A stretch of DNA of 39,131 nucleotides from contig JADFQA010000031.1 of assembly GCA_022562055.1 (NCBI GenBank), forward strand, positions 1 to 39,131, read 5' to 3'. Under the pieces are notes generated by a model. That model had not been told where the DNA came from. It ran no database searches and saw only the letters and a program-made list of their open reading frames with translations. The stretch is from Acidobacteriota bacterium. Lineage in GTDB: Bacteria; Actinomycetota; Acidimicrobiia; Spongiisociales; UBA5794. The first letter of the stretch is position 1. Each line of letters begins with the position of its first letter. A program made the position numbers and the translations under genes. Shown piece after piece: positions 16,181 to 24,169 of this stretch.

Positions 16181-17032
16181 CTAGGCCGACACTGGCTCTG
16201 TGGAGGCTAAGGATGCGATCTGGTTGATGATCTCAGGTGCGCGGAGCACGCCATTGTGTCCGTGGCCTCGTGTGCTCACAAGGTTTACACCCCAACGTTC
16301 AGCCAGTAGCTTGGCCTCTTCGATCGGCACCATGTCGTCATCGACGTCGTGGATGATCAGGGTGTGGCCGGGTACGTTCATGTCGAGGATCTCTTTGGGG
16401 ATTCGGTCCCAGAGGTCTTGGCCGAATCTGTCCTCCATCGAGTGCTTAACCGCCTTGGCGACCGCGGGCCGAAGCTGAAGGATGGCTGCGAACGTTTCGA
16501 GAGCTTGATGGGGCCGCAGGCCGGGGGCCAGGAGTACAAGCCTGTCGGCTTTGAGCGAACGTTGCATCGCCATTGCTGTGGCCATTGCTCCCAGTGAATG
16601 GGCGACGACGATGTCGACCTTGCCGAGAGCGTTTCCGGCGATCTCGATGGCGTCCGCCATCTCGAAGGCGTCTGTGGAACGTCCGGCCTCGATGCCGTGG
16701 GCTGGGAGGTCGATGACCACACATCGGTAGCCCTGCTCTGTGAGCCGCTGGGCGATCCGGCGGTATTGGCGCGACGAGCCGGCCCATCCGTGGATCAGGA
16801 GGGCCGTTCGCGAACCATTGCCTGTCTCATAGCCGTGGACTACCGATCCCGCCGTCTCGAAGGTGATCCTGCGTGCCCCCGGTGGAATCTGCGGTGACCG
16901 AGGCCGCCCGAGTGGGAACGGCGTGAACCACAGATAGGTGGCGATACGGCCTGCCAGCGCGGGTGCGACGTACGAGAGGCCGGCGAGGCCCACGCTCACC
17001 GTCTTGAGCGCTGCCGCCTCCTTTCGGCTCAT
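16181..17032 (-). CDS. Alpha/beta hydrolase
   Basis: A 283-residue protein with an N-terminal hydrophobic stretch (about 10-38) and then a hydrolase fold. The oxyanion region is LLIHGWAGSSRQY, the nucleophile is Ser in VVAHSLGAMA (first Gly of GxSxG replaced by Ala), the acid is in IIHDVDDDMVP and the His in RGHGHNGVL. The substrate is unknown. ATG 17032 overlaps the stop of a 62-aa gene (ATGA). The TAG stop (16183-16181) coincides with the right-hand CTAG of IS copy A. It is divergently arranged with, and probably controlled by, the HxlR regulator at 17303. Confidence 0.88.
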   Translation of the reverse strand: MSRKEAAALKTVSVGLAGLSYVAPALAGRIATYLWFTPFPLGRPRSPQIPPGARRITFETAGSVVHGYETGNGSRTALLIHGWAGSSRQYRRIAQRLTEQGYRCVVIDLPAHGIEAGRSTDAFEMADAIEIAGNALGKVDIVVAHSLGAMATAMAMQRSLKADRLVLLAPGLRPHQALETFAAILQLRPAVAKAVKHSMEDRFGQDLWDRIPKEILDMNVPGHTLIIHDVDDDMVPIEEAKLLAERWGVNLVSTRGHGHNGVLRAPEIINQIASLASTEPVSA

Positions 17033-17217
17033 GCGACCCTCCGCACCTGAGGTGGGTCTTCCTGCATCAACCCGGCGGTCTCCGCGATCGGGCCGACGCC
17101 GTATTCGAGATCGGCCATGACCTCTTCGGGCGAGAGGCCAAGTTCGAACCCATCGAGATTGATCTCGATACGTCCCATAACAGCCTGTCGGGCTCTGTTC
17201 CTGTTGTTCCGCAACAT
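17029..17217 (-). CDS. 62-aa protein coupled to the hydrolase gene
   Basis: A short protein with a strong ribosome site (AAGGAGGAG just upstream of ATG 17217) and ATGA coupling to the hydrolase. It has a basic start (about residues 1-14), followed by an acidic segment INLDGFELGLSPEEVMADLE and a VGPIAETAGLM tail. No family is recognised. A longer in-frame start at 17337 would run through the operator and into the divergent hxlR gene and is unlikely. The coupling and shared operator suggest a small partner of the hydrolase. Confidence 0.65.
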   Translation of the reverse strand: MLRNNRNRARQAVMGRIEINLDGFELGLSPEEVMADLEYGVGPIAETAGLMQEDPPQVRRVA

Positions 17218-17230
17218 GTGCTCCTCCTTA

Positions 17231-17285
17231 GTGAGTTTTGTTGTGCAACCCACTATGGCATAGTTGGTTGCACAATGCAACTCAC
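17231..17285. promoter_or_regulatory. 55-bp symmetric operator between hydrolase operon and hxlR
   Basis: A two-tier palindrome centred on 17258. The outer arms are GTGAGTT (17231-17237) and AACTCAC (17279-17285). The inner arms are TTGTGCAACC (17241-17250) and GGTTGCACAA (17266-17275). Both pairs are perfect, with equal 3-base gaps. It lies between the divergent 62-aa/hydrolase operon and the HxlR gene, overlapping where both promoters must be. This is what a dimeric autoregulatory HxlR repressor operator would look like; binding is inferred. Confidence 0.75.
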
Positions 17286-17302
17286 TTAGGTATGATGTCG
17301 AC

Positions 17303-17815
17303 ATGGCACCGACAGAGTCCGGCGAGGCGGGCACCAACCGCTACGACATCGATTGCTCTGTGGCGCGAACCCTCGAGCACATCGGGGAGCGGTGGACTTT
17401 CATGGTCTTGCGCGACGCGTTCTACGGCGTCCGCCGCTTCGACGACTTCCAAGCCAGTCTCGGTGTGGCCCGGAACATCCTGACCAAACGTCTCACCAAG
17501 CTCGTGGACGCCGGGATCATGCGCAAAGAGTCCTACCAGGAGCATCCGCCCCGCTATGAGTACCGGCTGACTGAGAAGGGGCGGGATCTTGTGCCGATCC
17601 TCACCTTCCTTCTCGCATGGGGCGACAAGTGGGAGACCGAGAACGAGCCGCCGGTGCGGCTGATCCACACCACCTGTGGCAGGGTGATGCACACCCAGGG
17701 CGTGTGCTCGGTATGCGGCGACGAGATCAACGCCTTCAATCTGCGATTGGACCCGGTCCCACAGATCGTGGTCGAACGGGGCCTCAAATCGAAGCCGGCA
17801 GCCCACGCCACCTGA
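17303..17815 (+). CDS. HxlR-family winged-helix transcriptional regulator
   Basis: A 170-residue regulator. CSVARTLEHIGERWTFMVLRDAFYG followed by RRFDDFQASLGVARNILTKRL and later YEYRLTEKGRDL are the diagnostic HxlR/MarR-like winged-helix motifs, starting with the conserved Cys at about residue 17, a possible redox or aldehyde sensor. The C-terminal extension (about 115-150) has a CX(n)CX2C-like set (TTCGRVMH, CSVCGDE) that may bind a metal. ATG 17303 is preferred over a TTG/GTG at 17264, which would fall inside the operator. It is divergent from the hydrolase operon and probably represses it. Confidence 0.9.
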   Translation: MAPTESGEAGTNRYDIDCSVARTLEHIGERWTFMVLRDAFYGVRRFDDFQASLGVARNILTKRLTKLVDAGIMRKESYQEHPPRYEYRLTEKGRDLVPILTFLLAWGDKWETENEPPVRLIHTTCGRVMHTQGVCSVCGDEINAFNLRLDPVPQIVVERGLKSKPAAHAT

Positions 17816-17851
17816 ACCACTAGCAGGCGGCAGCCTTCTATATCTCAGCTC

Positions 17852-18409
17852 CTATGTGGTTTTGGTGAGTTCCTCGTAGATCTCGTCCATCCTCTCGGGC
17901 GGATAAGGCCTGTCGTTGTCGAGCCACCAGGTCAGGAGTGCGAGGAGCGAGCTGGCGAGGAACCCTGCTCGAACCTCGATCGGGATGGTGGTCTGGTCGT
18001 TGGCGTCCGGGCGCCGTTCCAGCTCCGATGTGGCGTGACCCAGCAACGTGCTGTGGATCATCTCGGTGACGATATCGATCCCGCGACCGCCGAGCAGCGC
18101 CTTGTATAGATGGTGGTACTCGCCCAGGTGGCGAAACAGGGCGAGGCTCGGCATGGTCGACCCGGCGTCGGTTTGCTCCTGTGCCATGTGCAGCTCCATG
18201 TCATCGGCGAGCTGGGTCCAGCTGATGAGAAGTTCGTCTTTTGTCTCGTAGTGGGCGTAGAACGTCGACCGGCCAACGTCGGCCCGGTCGATGAGGTCTT
18301 GCACCGTTATCTTGTCGTAGCCCTTCTCGATGATGAGCGACTCGAGCGCGTCGTCGAGTCGCTGCTTGGTTCGGCGCACCCGCCGGTCCGGTGGTCGCTT
18401 GTTGGTCAT
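17852..18409 (-). CDS. TetR-family regulator, likely repressor of the DHA2 exporter
   Basis: A 185-residue protein. RRTKQRLDDALESLIIEKGYDKITVQDL followed by IDRADVGRSTFYAHYETKDELL is a textbook TetR HTH (about residues 10-57); the rest is the variable ligand-binding domain with a TetR_C-like YHHLYKALLGG. ATG 18409 is chosen. An upstream alternative at 18460 adds residues over the promoter. It is divergent from the DHA2-type exporter at 18640 with 230 bases between them containing two inverted repeats. That arrangement is usual for a repressor and its drug pump. Confidence 0.92.
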   Translation of the reverse strand: MTNKRPPDRRVRRTKQRLDDALESLIIEKGYDKITVQDLIDRADVGRSTFYAHYETKDELLISWTQLADDMELHMAQEQTDAGSTMPSLALFRHLGEYHHLYKALLGGRGIDIVTEMIHSTLLGHATSELERRPDANDQTTIPIEVRAGFLASSLLALLTWWLDNDRPYPPERMDEIYEELTKTT

Positions 18410-18479
18410 TGTTACCTTCTCGGTTTCCGGGCAATTGCTGGGGTGTGTCCCGTACCGCACGGTTCGGGGCTTTTGACTC

Positions 18480-18541
18480 TTGACACCCCAGTGTCCGATA
18501 CATACTGTTTGTTATCAGACATGATGTTCTATACCGAACAT
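18480..18541 (+). promoter_or_regulatory. Exporter promoter with two candidate TetR operators
   Basis: A consensus TTGACA (18480-18485) is followed 17 bases later by TACTGT (18503-18508), a plausible promoter for the exporter gene. Two inverted repeats overlap or follow it: TGTCCGATA/TATCAGACA (18492-18500/18513-18521, one mismatch) and ATGTTC/GAACAT (18524-18529/18536-18541, perfect, 6-base spacer). Both fit binding of a dimeric TetR protein. The assignment of each site is inferred. Confidence 0.5.
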
Positions 18542-18639
18542 ACTATACAGAATCAGGTGCGGGTCCTCAAGTGGGAATCCGCGGGCTCAGCAATCGCCTG
18601 GTTCCACGAATCAGCCGTTGTTGACGGCGAGGAGGTTTC

Positions 18640-20286
18640 ATGAAGACGCTCGAACCAACCCAGATACAAGCCGAGGGGAGCCGGCAAGAGGCAACCTCGG
18701 CGGCCGAACTGCGCAAACACCGTCTGCGGTGGTGGACGCTTGCCGTCGTCTCGGTGACTCTGGTGCTCGACACGATCGATGAGACGATCCTCAACGTGGT
18801 GCTGCCCACTCTTCAAAAAGAGCTGGGGGCGTCGGCGTCCGCTCTGCAGTGGATGGTCAACTCCTACATTCTGGTCTTTGGTGGTCTGCTGCTGATCATG
18901 GGCGCTCTGGGTGACCGTTTCGGCAGGGCACGGATGCTGCGAGCCGGTCTGGTGGTGTTCGGTGTCACGTCGTTCGCCGCGGCGTATGCAGACACCGCAG
19001 GGCAGTTGATCGCTGCCCGCGCCGTGATGGGAGCCGGGGCGGCGATGATGATGCCGGCGACCCTCTCAATAATCGTCGACGTGTTCAAAGGTAAGGAGAG
19101 GGCCAAAGCGATCTCCATCTGGGCTTCTCTGGCGGGAATCGGTCTCTTCCTGGGCCCGGTCCTCGGCGGGCTGTTGCTACAGCACTTCTACTGGGGTTCG
19201 GTGTTTCTGGTGAACGTGCCCATCGCCGCCGTCGCCCTCGTAGCCACTTTCGTTCTCGTACCTGACAGTCGCGACCCGCAAGCCAAACCGCTGGACATAC
19301 CGGGCGCGATCCTATCGGCGGGGGCGATCGCAGCGCTGATCTATGCCATCATCGAGGGACCCGGCCAAGGATGGACATCTCCCCAGATTGTGGCATCGGC
19401 GGTGGCCGCGGTCCTGTTGGGCATCGGTTTTGGTATCCGCGAGACCCGAACCAGGTACCCGCTGCTGGACTTCGCCTTCTTCAGACGAGCCCGGTTCTCC
19501 ACCGGCGCCGCCGCTATCAGCCTGGCGTTCTTCGCCATGGCGGCCCTGATTTTCGGTTTGACCCAGTACCTGCAGTTCGTGCAGGGCTACACCCCGCTGG
19601 AGGCGGGCATCCGGTTCCTGCCGGCGTCGCTGGGTCTGATGGTCGGCGCCATCGGCAGCGAAATGCTGGCGCTCCGCTACGGAACCACCAAGGTCGTCAC
19701 CGGAGGCATGTTGCTCCTAGCCGCGACCATGCCCCTGATACTGTTGTGGGAGGTTGACACCCCCTACTGGGCTGTGGGAGGTGTCATCGCTTTGGTGGGG
19801 TTCTCGGCGGCAACCATCTTTGCCCCGTCCACCGAGGCGGTGATGGGCTCGGTACCCGAAGAGAAGGCCGGTGTCGGGTCAGCCATAAACGATCTAACCA
19901 GGCTGATAGCCACCGCTCTTGGCATCGCAGTGATCGGCTCGGCAATGAACTCGATCTACTCCAGCAGGGTCGCCGCCACGGTGATCGCACTGCCCGCCGA
20001 GGCAGCCGCCGCGGCCAAAGACTCCGTGGGAGCTGCGCTCCAGATAGCCGCCTCGCTCCCCGGCGAGTCCGGCGCGGCGCTGTCCGCCGCCGCCGCCGCA
20101 GCGTTCACAGACGCCTTTGGCCTGGCGATACTCATAGGCGCCGCCGTCATCTTCCTCGGAGCCCTGGTCGTGGCCAGGACGATGCCCGCCCACCACGAAC
20201 CCCTACCCGAGGCCAAACCAGAAGAAGTCCAGGAAGTGGAGGCACTACCCGTTCCGCTGCCCGAGTACGAACCTGTCGGGTCTTAA
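18640..20286 (+). CDS. DHA2-family (EmrB/QacA-like) 14-TM drug/H+ antiporter
   Basis: A 548-residue major facilitator. LDTIDETILNVVLPTLQKEL in TM1 (motif D1: LDxTIVNVALP-like), QWMVNSYILVFGGLLLIMGALGDRFGRARML (motif A) and GAGAAMMMPATLSII followed by a Gly/Pro-rich motif C (IGLFLGPVLGGLL) identify a proton-driven exporter. The length supports 14 TMs. Substrates of such pumps are lipophilic cations, antibiotics or dyes; none can be assigned here. ATG 18640 has GAGGAGG five bases upstream. The C-terminal 35 residues are Glu/Pro-rich and cytoplasmic. It is controlled most likely by the divergent TetR gene. Confidence 0.93.
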   Translation: MKTLEPTQIQAEGSRQEATSAAELRKHRLRWWTLAVVSVTLVLDTIDETILNVVLPTLQKELGASASALQWMVNSYILVFGGLLLIMGALGDRFGRARMLRAGLVVFGVTSFAAAYADTAGQLIAARAVMGAGAAMMMPATLSIIVDVFKGKERAKAISIWASLAGIGLFLGPVLGGLLLQHFYWGSVFLVNVPIAAVALVATFVLVPDSRDPQAKPLDIPGAILSAGAIAALIYAIIEGPGQGWTSPQIVASAVAAVLLGIGFGIRETRTRYPLLDFAFFRRARFSTGAAAISLAFFAMAALIFGLTQYLQFVQGYTPLEAGIRFLPASLGLMVGAIGSEMLALRYGTTKVVTGGMLLLAATMPLILLWEVDTPYWAVGGVIALVGFSAATIFAPSTEAVMGSVPEEKAGVGSAINDLTRLIATALGIAVIGSAMNSIYSSRVAATVIALPAEAAAAAKDSVGAALQIAASLPGESGAALSAAAAAAFTDAFGLAILIGAAVIFLGALVVARTMPAHHEPLPEAKPEEVQEVEALPVPLPEYEPVGS

Positions 20287-20303
20287 CCGGCCAGACACAT
20301 CCC

Positions 20304-20351
20304 AACCCTACCGAGATCCAACGGCGGCCTCGGGCCCGGCTCGGTTGGGTT
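20304..20351 (+). terminator. Hairpin after the exporter gene
   Basis: AACCCTACCGAG (20304-20315) pairs with CTCGGTTGGGTT (20340-20351), 11 of 12 positions, around a 24-base GC-rich loop, 18 bases after the exporter stop. There is no T-run, so it may be a factor-dependent terminator or an mRNA 3'-end stabiliser. Confidence 0.35.
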
Positions 20352-20484
20352 CAGCGGTTCGTCACCAAATCGAAAGAGAACCGTAAAGCACCACCCGGCA
20401 TCTGCTGCCGGTCAAACAATGTTCCCTCGTTTAGTAAGAAAGACGAAAGATGATGAAGAAACTTAGACCCAGATTGAATTCCAG

Positions 20485-20631
20485 CTCGTCGACCCATTCA
20501 CGACCCGGCCCTTCGGGACGGAAAGCGCCCGGGGCCAACATTCCGGACCGTTCCAGTCCGGCGAGAACCGACTCGACCACTGCCATAGACAGGTGGAGGG
20601 CTGAGGCGGTGTCGGCTGCGGTGAATCGGCC
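20485..20631 (-). pseudogene. Lhr-type helicase winged-helix fragment
   Basis: In the otherwise gene-free 20287-20697 stretch, the minus strand encodes GRFTAADTASALHLSMAVVE, then SVLAGLERSGMLAPGAFRP and GPGREWVDE. This resembles the winged-helix segment of Lhr/Lhr-like helicases (GxFT..D.A..L.L....VE..L..LE..G....G.FRPGG.GREWCD), recalled from memory. After VDE the frame becomes unrelated and stops at 20433-20431. No helicase motifs are present. It is best read as a scrap of a displaced Lhr gene, which indicates rearrangement just before the ABC transporter. Confidence is limited by the short match. Confidence 0.4.
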
Positions 20632-20697
20632 GTGGGAGCTCAAATGACGACTAACCACACCCTTGAGAGGACCCTCGACGACCTTGAGGCCCTCGCG

Positions 20698-21426
20698 ATG
20701 ACCTCGTCTGCTGCCCGAGCCGTGGAAGCGACCAAGATCTTTGGATCAGGTGATACCGCTGTGACCGCGATCGACCGTGTGTCAGTCGAGTTCCAGCGAG
20801 AGCGCTTCACGGCCATTATGGGTCCGAGCGGCTCGGGCAAGTCGACCCTCATGCATTGCATGGCCGGACTCGACCATCTGACGTCGGGTCAGGTGTTTAT
20901 CGGTGATCAGGACCTCGGTGATCTCAAGGACCGGGAGCTCACCAAGGTGCGACGCGACCGGGTGGGGTTCATCTTCCAGGCTTTCAACCTGGTCCCTACT
21001 CTGACGGCGCTGGAGAACATCACTCTCCCTATGGACATCGCCGGCCGTGACCCGGACCAGGCCTGGCTCGACTCGGTGATTGAGAACCTGGGGCTCGGTG
21101 ATCGGCTCGGACATCGACCCGCCGAGTTGTCGGGCGGTCAGCAACAGCGAGTCGCGGCTGCCCGCGCGCTGGCCGGTCGACCGGAGCTGATATTCGCCGA
21201 CGAGCCGAGCGGCAACCTCGACTCCACCTCGAGTGCCGAGCTGCTCGACCTCCTCGCTCAGGCAGTCCGCGAGTTCGGTCAGACGATCGTGATGGTCACC
21301 CACGACCCGATTGCAGCCAGCTACGCGGATCGGGTGATATTCCTCCAGGATGGCCGGATCGTCGGTGAGATGACCCAGCCGACGCCCGACCGGGTGCTTG
21401 ACCGTATCAAATCGTTGGAGGCCTGA
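20698..21426 (+). CDS. MacB/LolD-type ABC transporter ATPase
   Basis: A 242-residue ATP-binding subunit. KIFGSGDTAVTAIDRVSVEF, then Walker A MGPSGSGKSTL (about 42-49), Q-loop FIFQAFNLVPTLTALENI (with the NLVPTLTALEN pattern of the MacB class), signature LSGGQQQRVAAARAL, Walker B LIFADEPSGNLDS and the His-switch VTHDP are all intact. ATG 20698 starts the usual family N-terminus and has GAGG about nine bases upstream; ATG 20644 or 20632 would add 18-22 residues over the Lhr fragment. It pairs with the FtsX-like permease two bases downstream. It energises extrusion or mechanotransmission at the cytoplasmic membrane. Confidence 0.93.
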   Translation: MTSSAARAVEATKIFGSGDTAVTAIDRVSVEFQRERFTAIMGPSGSGKSTLMHCMAGLDHLTSGQVFIGDQDLGDLKDRELTKVRRDRVGFIFQAFNLVPTLTALENITLPMDIAGRDPDQAWLDSVIENLGLGDRLGHRPAELSGGQQQRVAAARALAGRPELIFADEPSGNLDSTSSAELLDLLAQAVREFGQTIVMVTHDPIAASYADRVIFLQDGRIVGEMTQPTPDRVLDRIKSLEA

Positions 21427-21428
21427 CG

Positions 21429-23978
21429 ATGCTTAGCGTTACTTTGAAGAGCCTTTGGGCCCACAAGCTGCGTTTGGGCCTGACGGGCCTGGCAATCGTC
21501 CTCGGGGTGGGTTTTATCTCGGGAACCTTTGTCTTCACCGACACCATCAACAAGGCGTTCGACGGCATCTTCGAAGACGCCTTCCGCGGTGTCGACATTG
21601 TCATCTCAGCCGACTCGGAGCTGCAGTTCGGAGAGGGCGTCTATTTGCCGGAGTCAGAGATCCAGAAGTTAAGCGAGGTCGAAGACATCGACCAGCTGGT
21701 CCCTGTTCTCCGAGGCTTTGGGGTCGTGATCCTCGACAAGGACGGTGAGCCGATCGGCGGCGGAGGGCCACCGCAGCTCGCCATCAGTTTCACGGAAACC
21801 GATGTGGGTACCGGCGGATTCAACCTTCGCTCCGGCAGGTACCCACAAGGACCTGGAGAGGTGGTGATCGACGCCCGAACCGCAACTGACAACGGCTTCG
21901 CCATTGGAGACACCGTCTCCGTGGTAGCTCCAACCAGTCCGGCCCGTGGGTACACACTGGTGGGGATCGCCGGGTTCGGAGGGATGAACAATCTGGGTGG
22001 CGTCACCTCGGCTCTGTTCGACCTAGCGACACTTCAGGTTCTCTTAGATCGTGAAGACCAGCTAACCGGTGCCAGCATTCAGGTCGCCCCCGGTGCCAGC
22101 GTCGATGAAGTAATCGCCGAACTCCAACCGTCGCTTCCCGAGGGCGCACGAGCACGTTCGGGTCAGACAGCTGCCGAGGAGCGGGCGGGCAAGATCCAGG
22201 AAGGGCTGGCCTTTTTCAAGACTTTCCTTCTGACCTTCGGCTTTATTGCCGTCTTCGTCGGGGCGTTCATCATCGCCAACACTTTTCGCATCACCGTGAC
22301 CCAGCGGACCAAGGAGCTGGCCCTGTTCAGGGCACTGGGCGCCTCGGCCCGGCAGGTGAAGCTGATGGTGCTGACCGAGGCGGTTGTGATCGGGACGGTT
22401 GCCTCCATCGTGGGTATCGGCGTCGGGTTTGGCATTGCCATAGCACTCAGGGCAGCCCTTGAAGCATTCGGGATTGCGCTGCCGACGGCCGCGCCAACGC
22501 TGCAACCGCGGACGATCGTGGTTGCCCTGATCGTGGGCGTGGGGGTTACCGTGATATCGGCCATCCTCCCTGCCAGACGAGCCTCGCGGCTGCTACCGAT
22601 CGCGGCCCTTCGCGAGGACCATGACGCTTCGGGTCGCAAGGCTCTGACCACCCGGGCCATCGTTGGCTCGATGGTGACGGCTACCGGTCTCTCGGTGCTT
22701 TTCTTCGGTCTGTTCGCGGACCTTGATGCTGGGCCACCCGAGATCGTCTATGTGGGTGTTGGTGCAGCAATCGTCTTCATCGGCGTGTCGATCCTGAGCG
22801 CACTGGTCGCGCAGCCGATGGCGCGGGTAATCGGTTGGCCGTTCGCCAGGCTGTACCGCGTTGCGGGCAAGCTCGCGCAGGAGAACGCCATCCGTAGTCC
22901 ACGGCGCACCTCGGCCACGGCTGCCGCTCTGATGATTGGTGTCACCCTGGTGACCCTCGCCTCAGTAATGGCTGCATCGGTCCGCGAGACCATCGACGAG
23001 ATCATCGGAAACGACATCGAAGCCGACGTCATCATCCGACCAACCAACGATCTCGACCCGAGTGCCTCGTTCACCCCAGAACTCGCAGCCCGCGCCGCCC
23101 AGGATGAGAGCGTGGCCGAGGTGACCCGCCTCCAGGCCGGAGCGGTTCTCCTAGATGAGAGCGAAACGTTCGTGACCGGTGTCGAACCGAACTATCCCGA
23201 CTTCTTTCCACCCCAAGCCTCGGAGGGTCGCCTCTCGCCTGGTGGTGGCGAAGTAGTGGTCCATCGGGGGATTGCTGACGACAACTCACTCTCCATCGGC
23301 TCAAAGCTGGTACTCACCTTCGAAGCGACGGGCGTGAGGACGTTCACAGTAGTTGGCATTGCAGAGGGCGACGCCTGGAACGGGATCATTGCCATCTCCC
23401 AACAAGACTGGATCGAAAACTACGAGGTCGAGTCCGACGCACAGGTATACGTGCGAGCCGCCGAAGGCTTCTCGCCGGAGGAGGTCAAGACCAGGTTGGC
23501 AGCCCTATCCGAAGACGTTCCCACCGCCCAGGTACAGACATTCGACGAGCTGCTGACCGACGCCGAGAAGCGGATCAATCAGCTCCTCAACCTGATCACC
23601 GGCCTACTCGGCCTCGCGGTGATCATTGCGCTGCTCGGAGTCACCAACACCATGACGCTGTCGGTGTTCGAACGGACACGAGAAATCGGATTGCTGAGAG
23701 CCGTGGGCCTCAGCCGTCGGCAGACAAGACGGATGGTGCGCTCCGAAGCGTCGATCATCGCAGTGTTCGGTTCTACGCTCGGCGTCGTGATCGGCGTGTT
23801 CTTCGCCTGGGCGATCCTGCAGGCGCTGGCCGACCGGGGATTCAGCGCCTTCGCGATCCCATTCGGCACGTTGGCACTCTGGATCATCGCCACCGGTCTA
23901 CTCGGCGTCGTCTTCGCCATCGCCCCAGCCTGGCGAGCCTCCAACCTCGATGTGCTTGACGCCATTGCCCACGAATAA
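21429..23978 (+). CDS. FtsX/MacB-like ABC transporter permease, two-domain
   Basis: An 849-residue permease with the architecture of two fused FtsX units. An N-terminal TM (about 10-35) and a MacB-PCD-like outer domain (about 40-250) are followed by three TMs that include TQRTKELALFRALGASARQVK, and a second TM (about 490) precedes another outer domain. The closing FtsX domain has ERTREIGLLRAVGLSRRQTRRMVRSE and ends in PAWRASNLDVLDAIAHE. The duplicated RT(R/K)E-x-(G/A)L-(L/F)RA(V/L)G loop is the signature. ATG 21429 lies two bases after the ATPase stop with GGAGG seven bases upstream, so the two are co-translated. Such exporters move lipids, peptides or antibiotics, or act on the envelope. Confidence 0.92.
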   Translation: MLSVTLKSLWAHKLRLGLTGLAIVLGVGFISGTFVFTDTINKAFDGIFEDAFRGVDIVISADSELQFGEGVYLPESEIQKLSEVEDIDQLVPVLRGFGVVILDKDGEPIGGGGPPQLAISFTETDVGTGGFNLRSGRYPQGPGEVVIDARTATDNGFAIGDTVSVVAPTSPARGYTLVGIAGFGGMNNLGGVTSALFDLATLQVLLDREDQLTGASIQVAPGASVDEVIAELQPSLPEGARARSGQTAAEERAGKIQEGLAFFKTFLLTFGFIAVFVGAFIIANTFRITVTQRTKELALFRALGASARQVKLMVLTEAVVIGTVASIVGIGVGFGIAIALRAALEAFGIALPTAAPTLQPRTIVVALIVGVGVTVISAILPARRASRLLPIAALREDHDASGRKALTTRAIVGSMVTATGLSVLFFGLFADLDAGPPEIVYVGVGAAIVFIGVSILSALVAQPMARVIGWPFARLYRVAGKLAQENAIRSPRRTSATAAALMIGVTLVTLASVMAASVRETIDEIIGNDIEADVIIRPTNDLDPSASFTPELAARAAQDESVAEVTRLQAGAVLLDESETFVTGVEPNYPDFFPPQASEGRLSPGGGEVVVHRGIADDNSLSIGSKLVLTFEATGVRTFTVVGIAEGDAWNGIIAISQQDWIENYEVESDAQVYVRAAEGFSPEEVKTRLAALSEDVPTAQVQTFDELLTDAEKRINQLLNLITGLLGLAVIIALLGVTNTMTLSVFERTREIGLLRAVGLSRRQTRRMVRSEASIIAVFGSTLGVVIGVFFAWAILQALADRGFSAFAIPFGTLALWIIATGLLGVVFAIAPAWRASNLDVLDAIAHE

Positions 23979-24079
23979 AGCGGACGCCATGGAAGCCAAT
24001 ACAGCAGCCGAGCTCGCACCGTATATGGGATCAGGCGGTGTGAAGTCCGCCGCCGCGGCTGACGAATCGTGGGAAATGA

Positions 24080-24169
24080 GTCGTTGCGTTAATCGCCGCA
24101 GGCATCCTGTCATCGCAATTGTTCAGCAAGGCCTTCACGACCGAGTCCGAGTTCACGAACGATCCCTAG
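24080..24169 (+). pseudogene. Possible MMPL transporter N-terminal scrap at IS copy B
   Basis: Between the permease stop and IS copy B (23979-24165) the only coding-like stretch is VVALIAAGILSSQLFSKAF followed by TTESEFTNDP. It is cut off by TAG formed at the insertion site CTAG (24166-24169). A hydrophobic helix followed by F-T-N-x-P is how many MMPL/RND proteins begin, but the match is short and from memory, and no start codon is in place. If right, the insertion or a linked deletion removed the rest of the gene: the sequence beyond the element is not MMPL. Confidence 0.3.
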
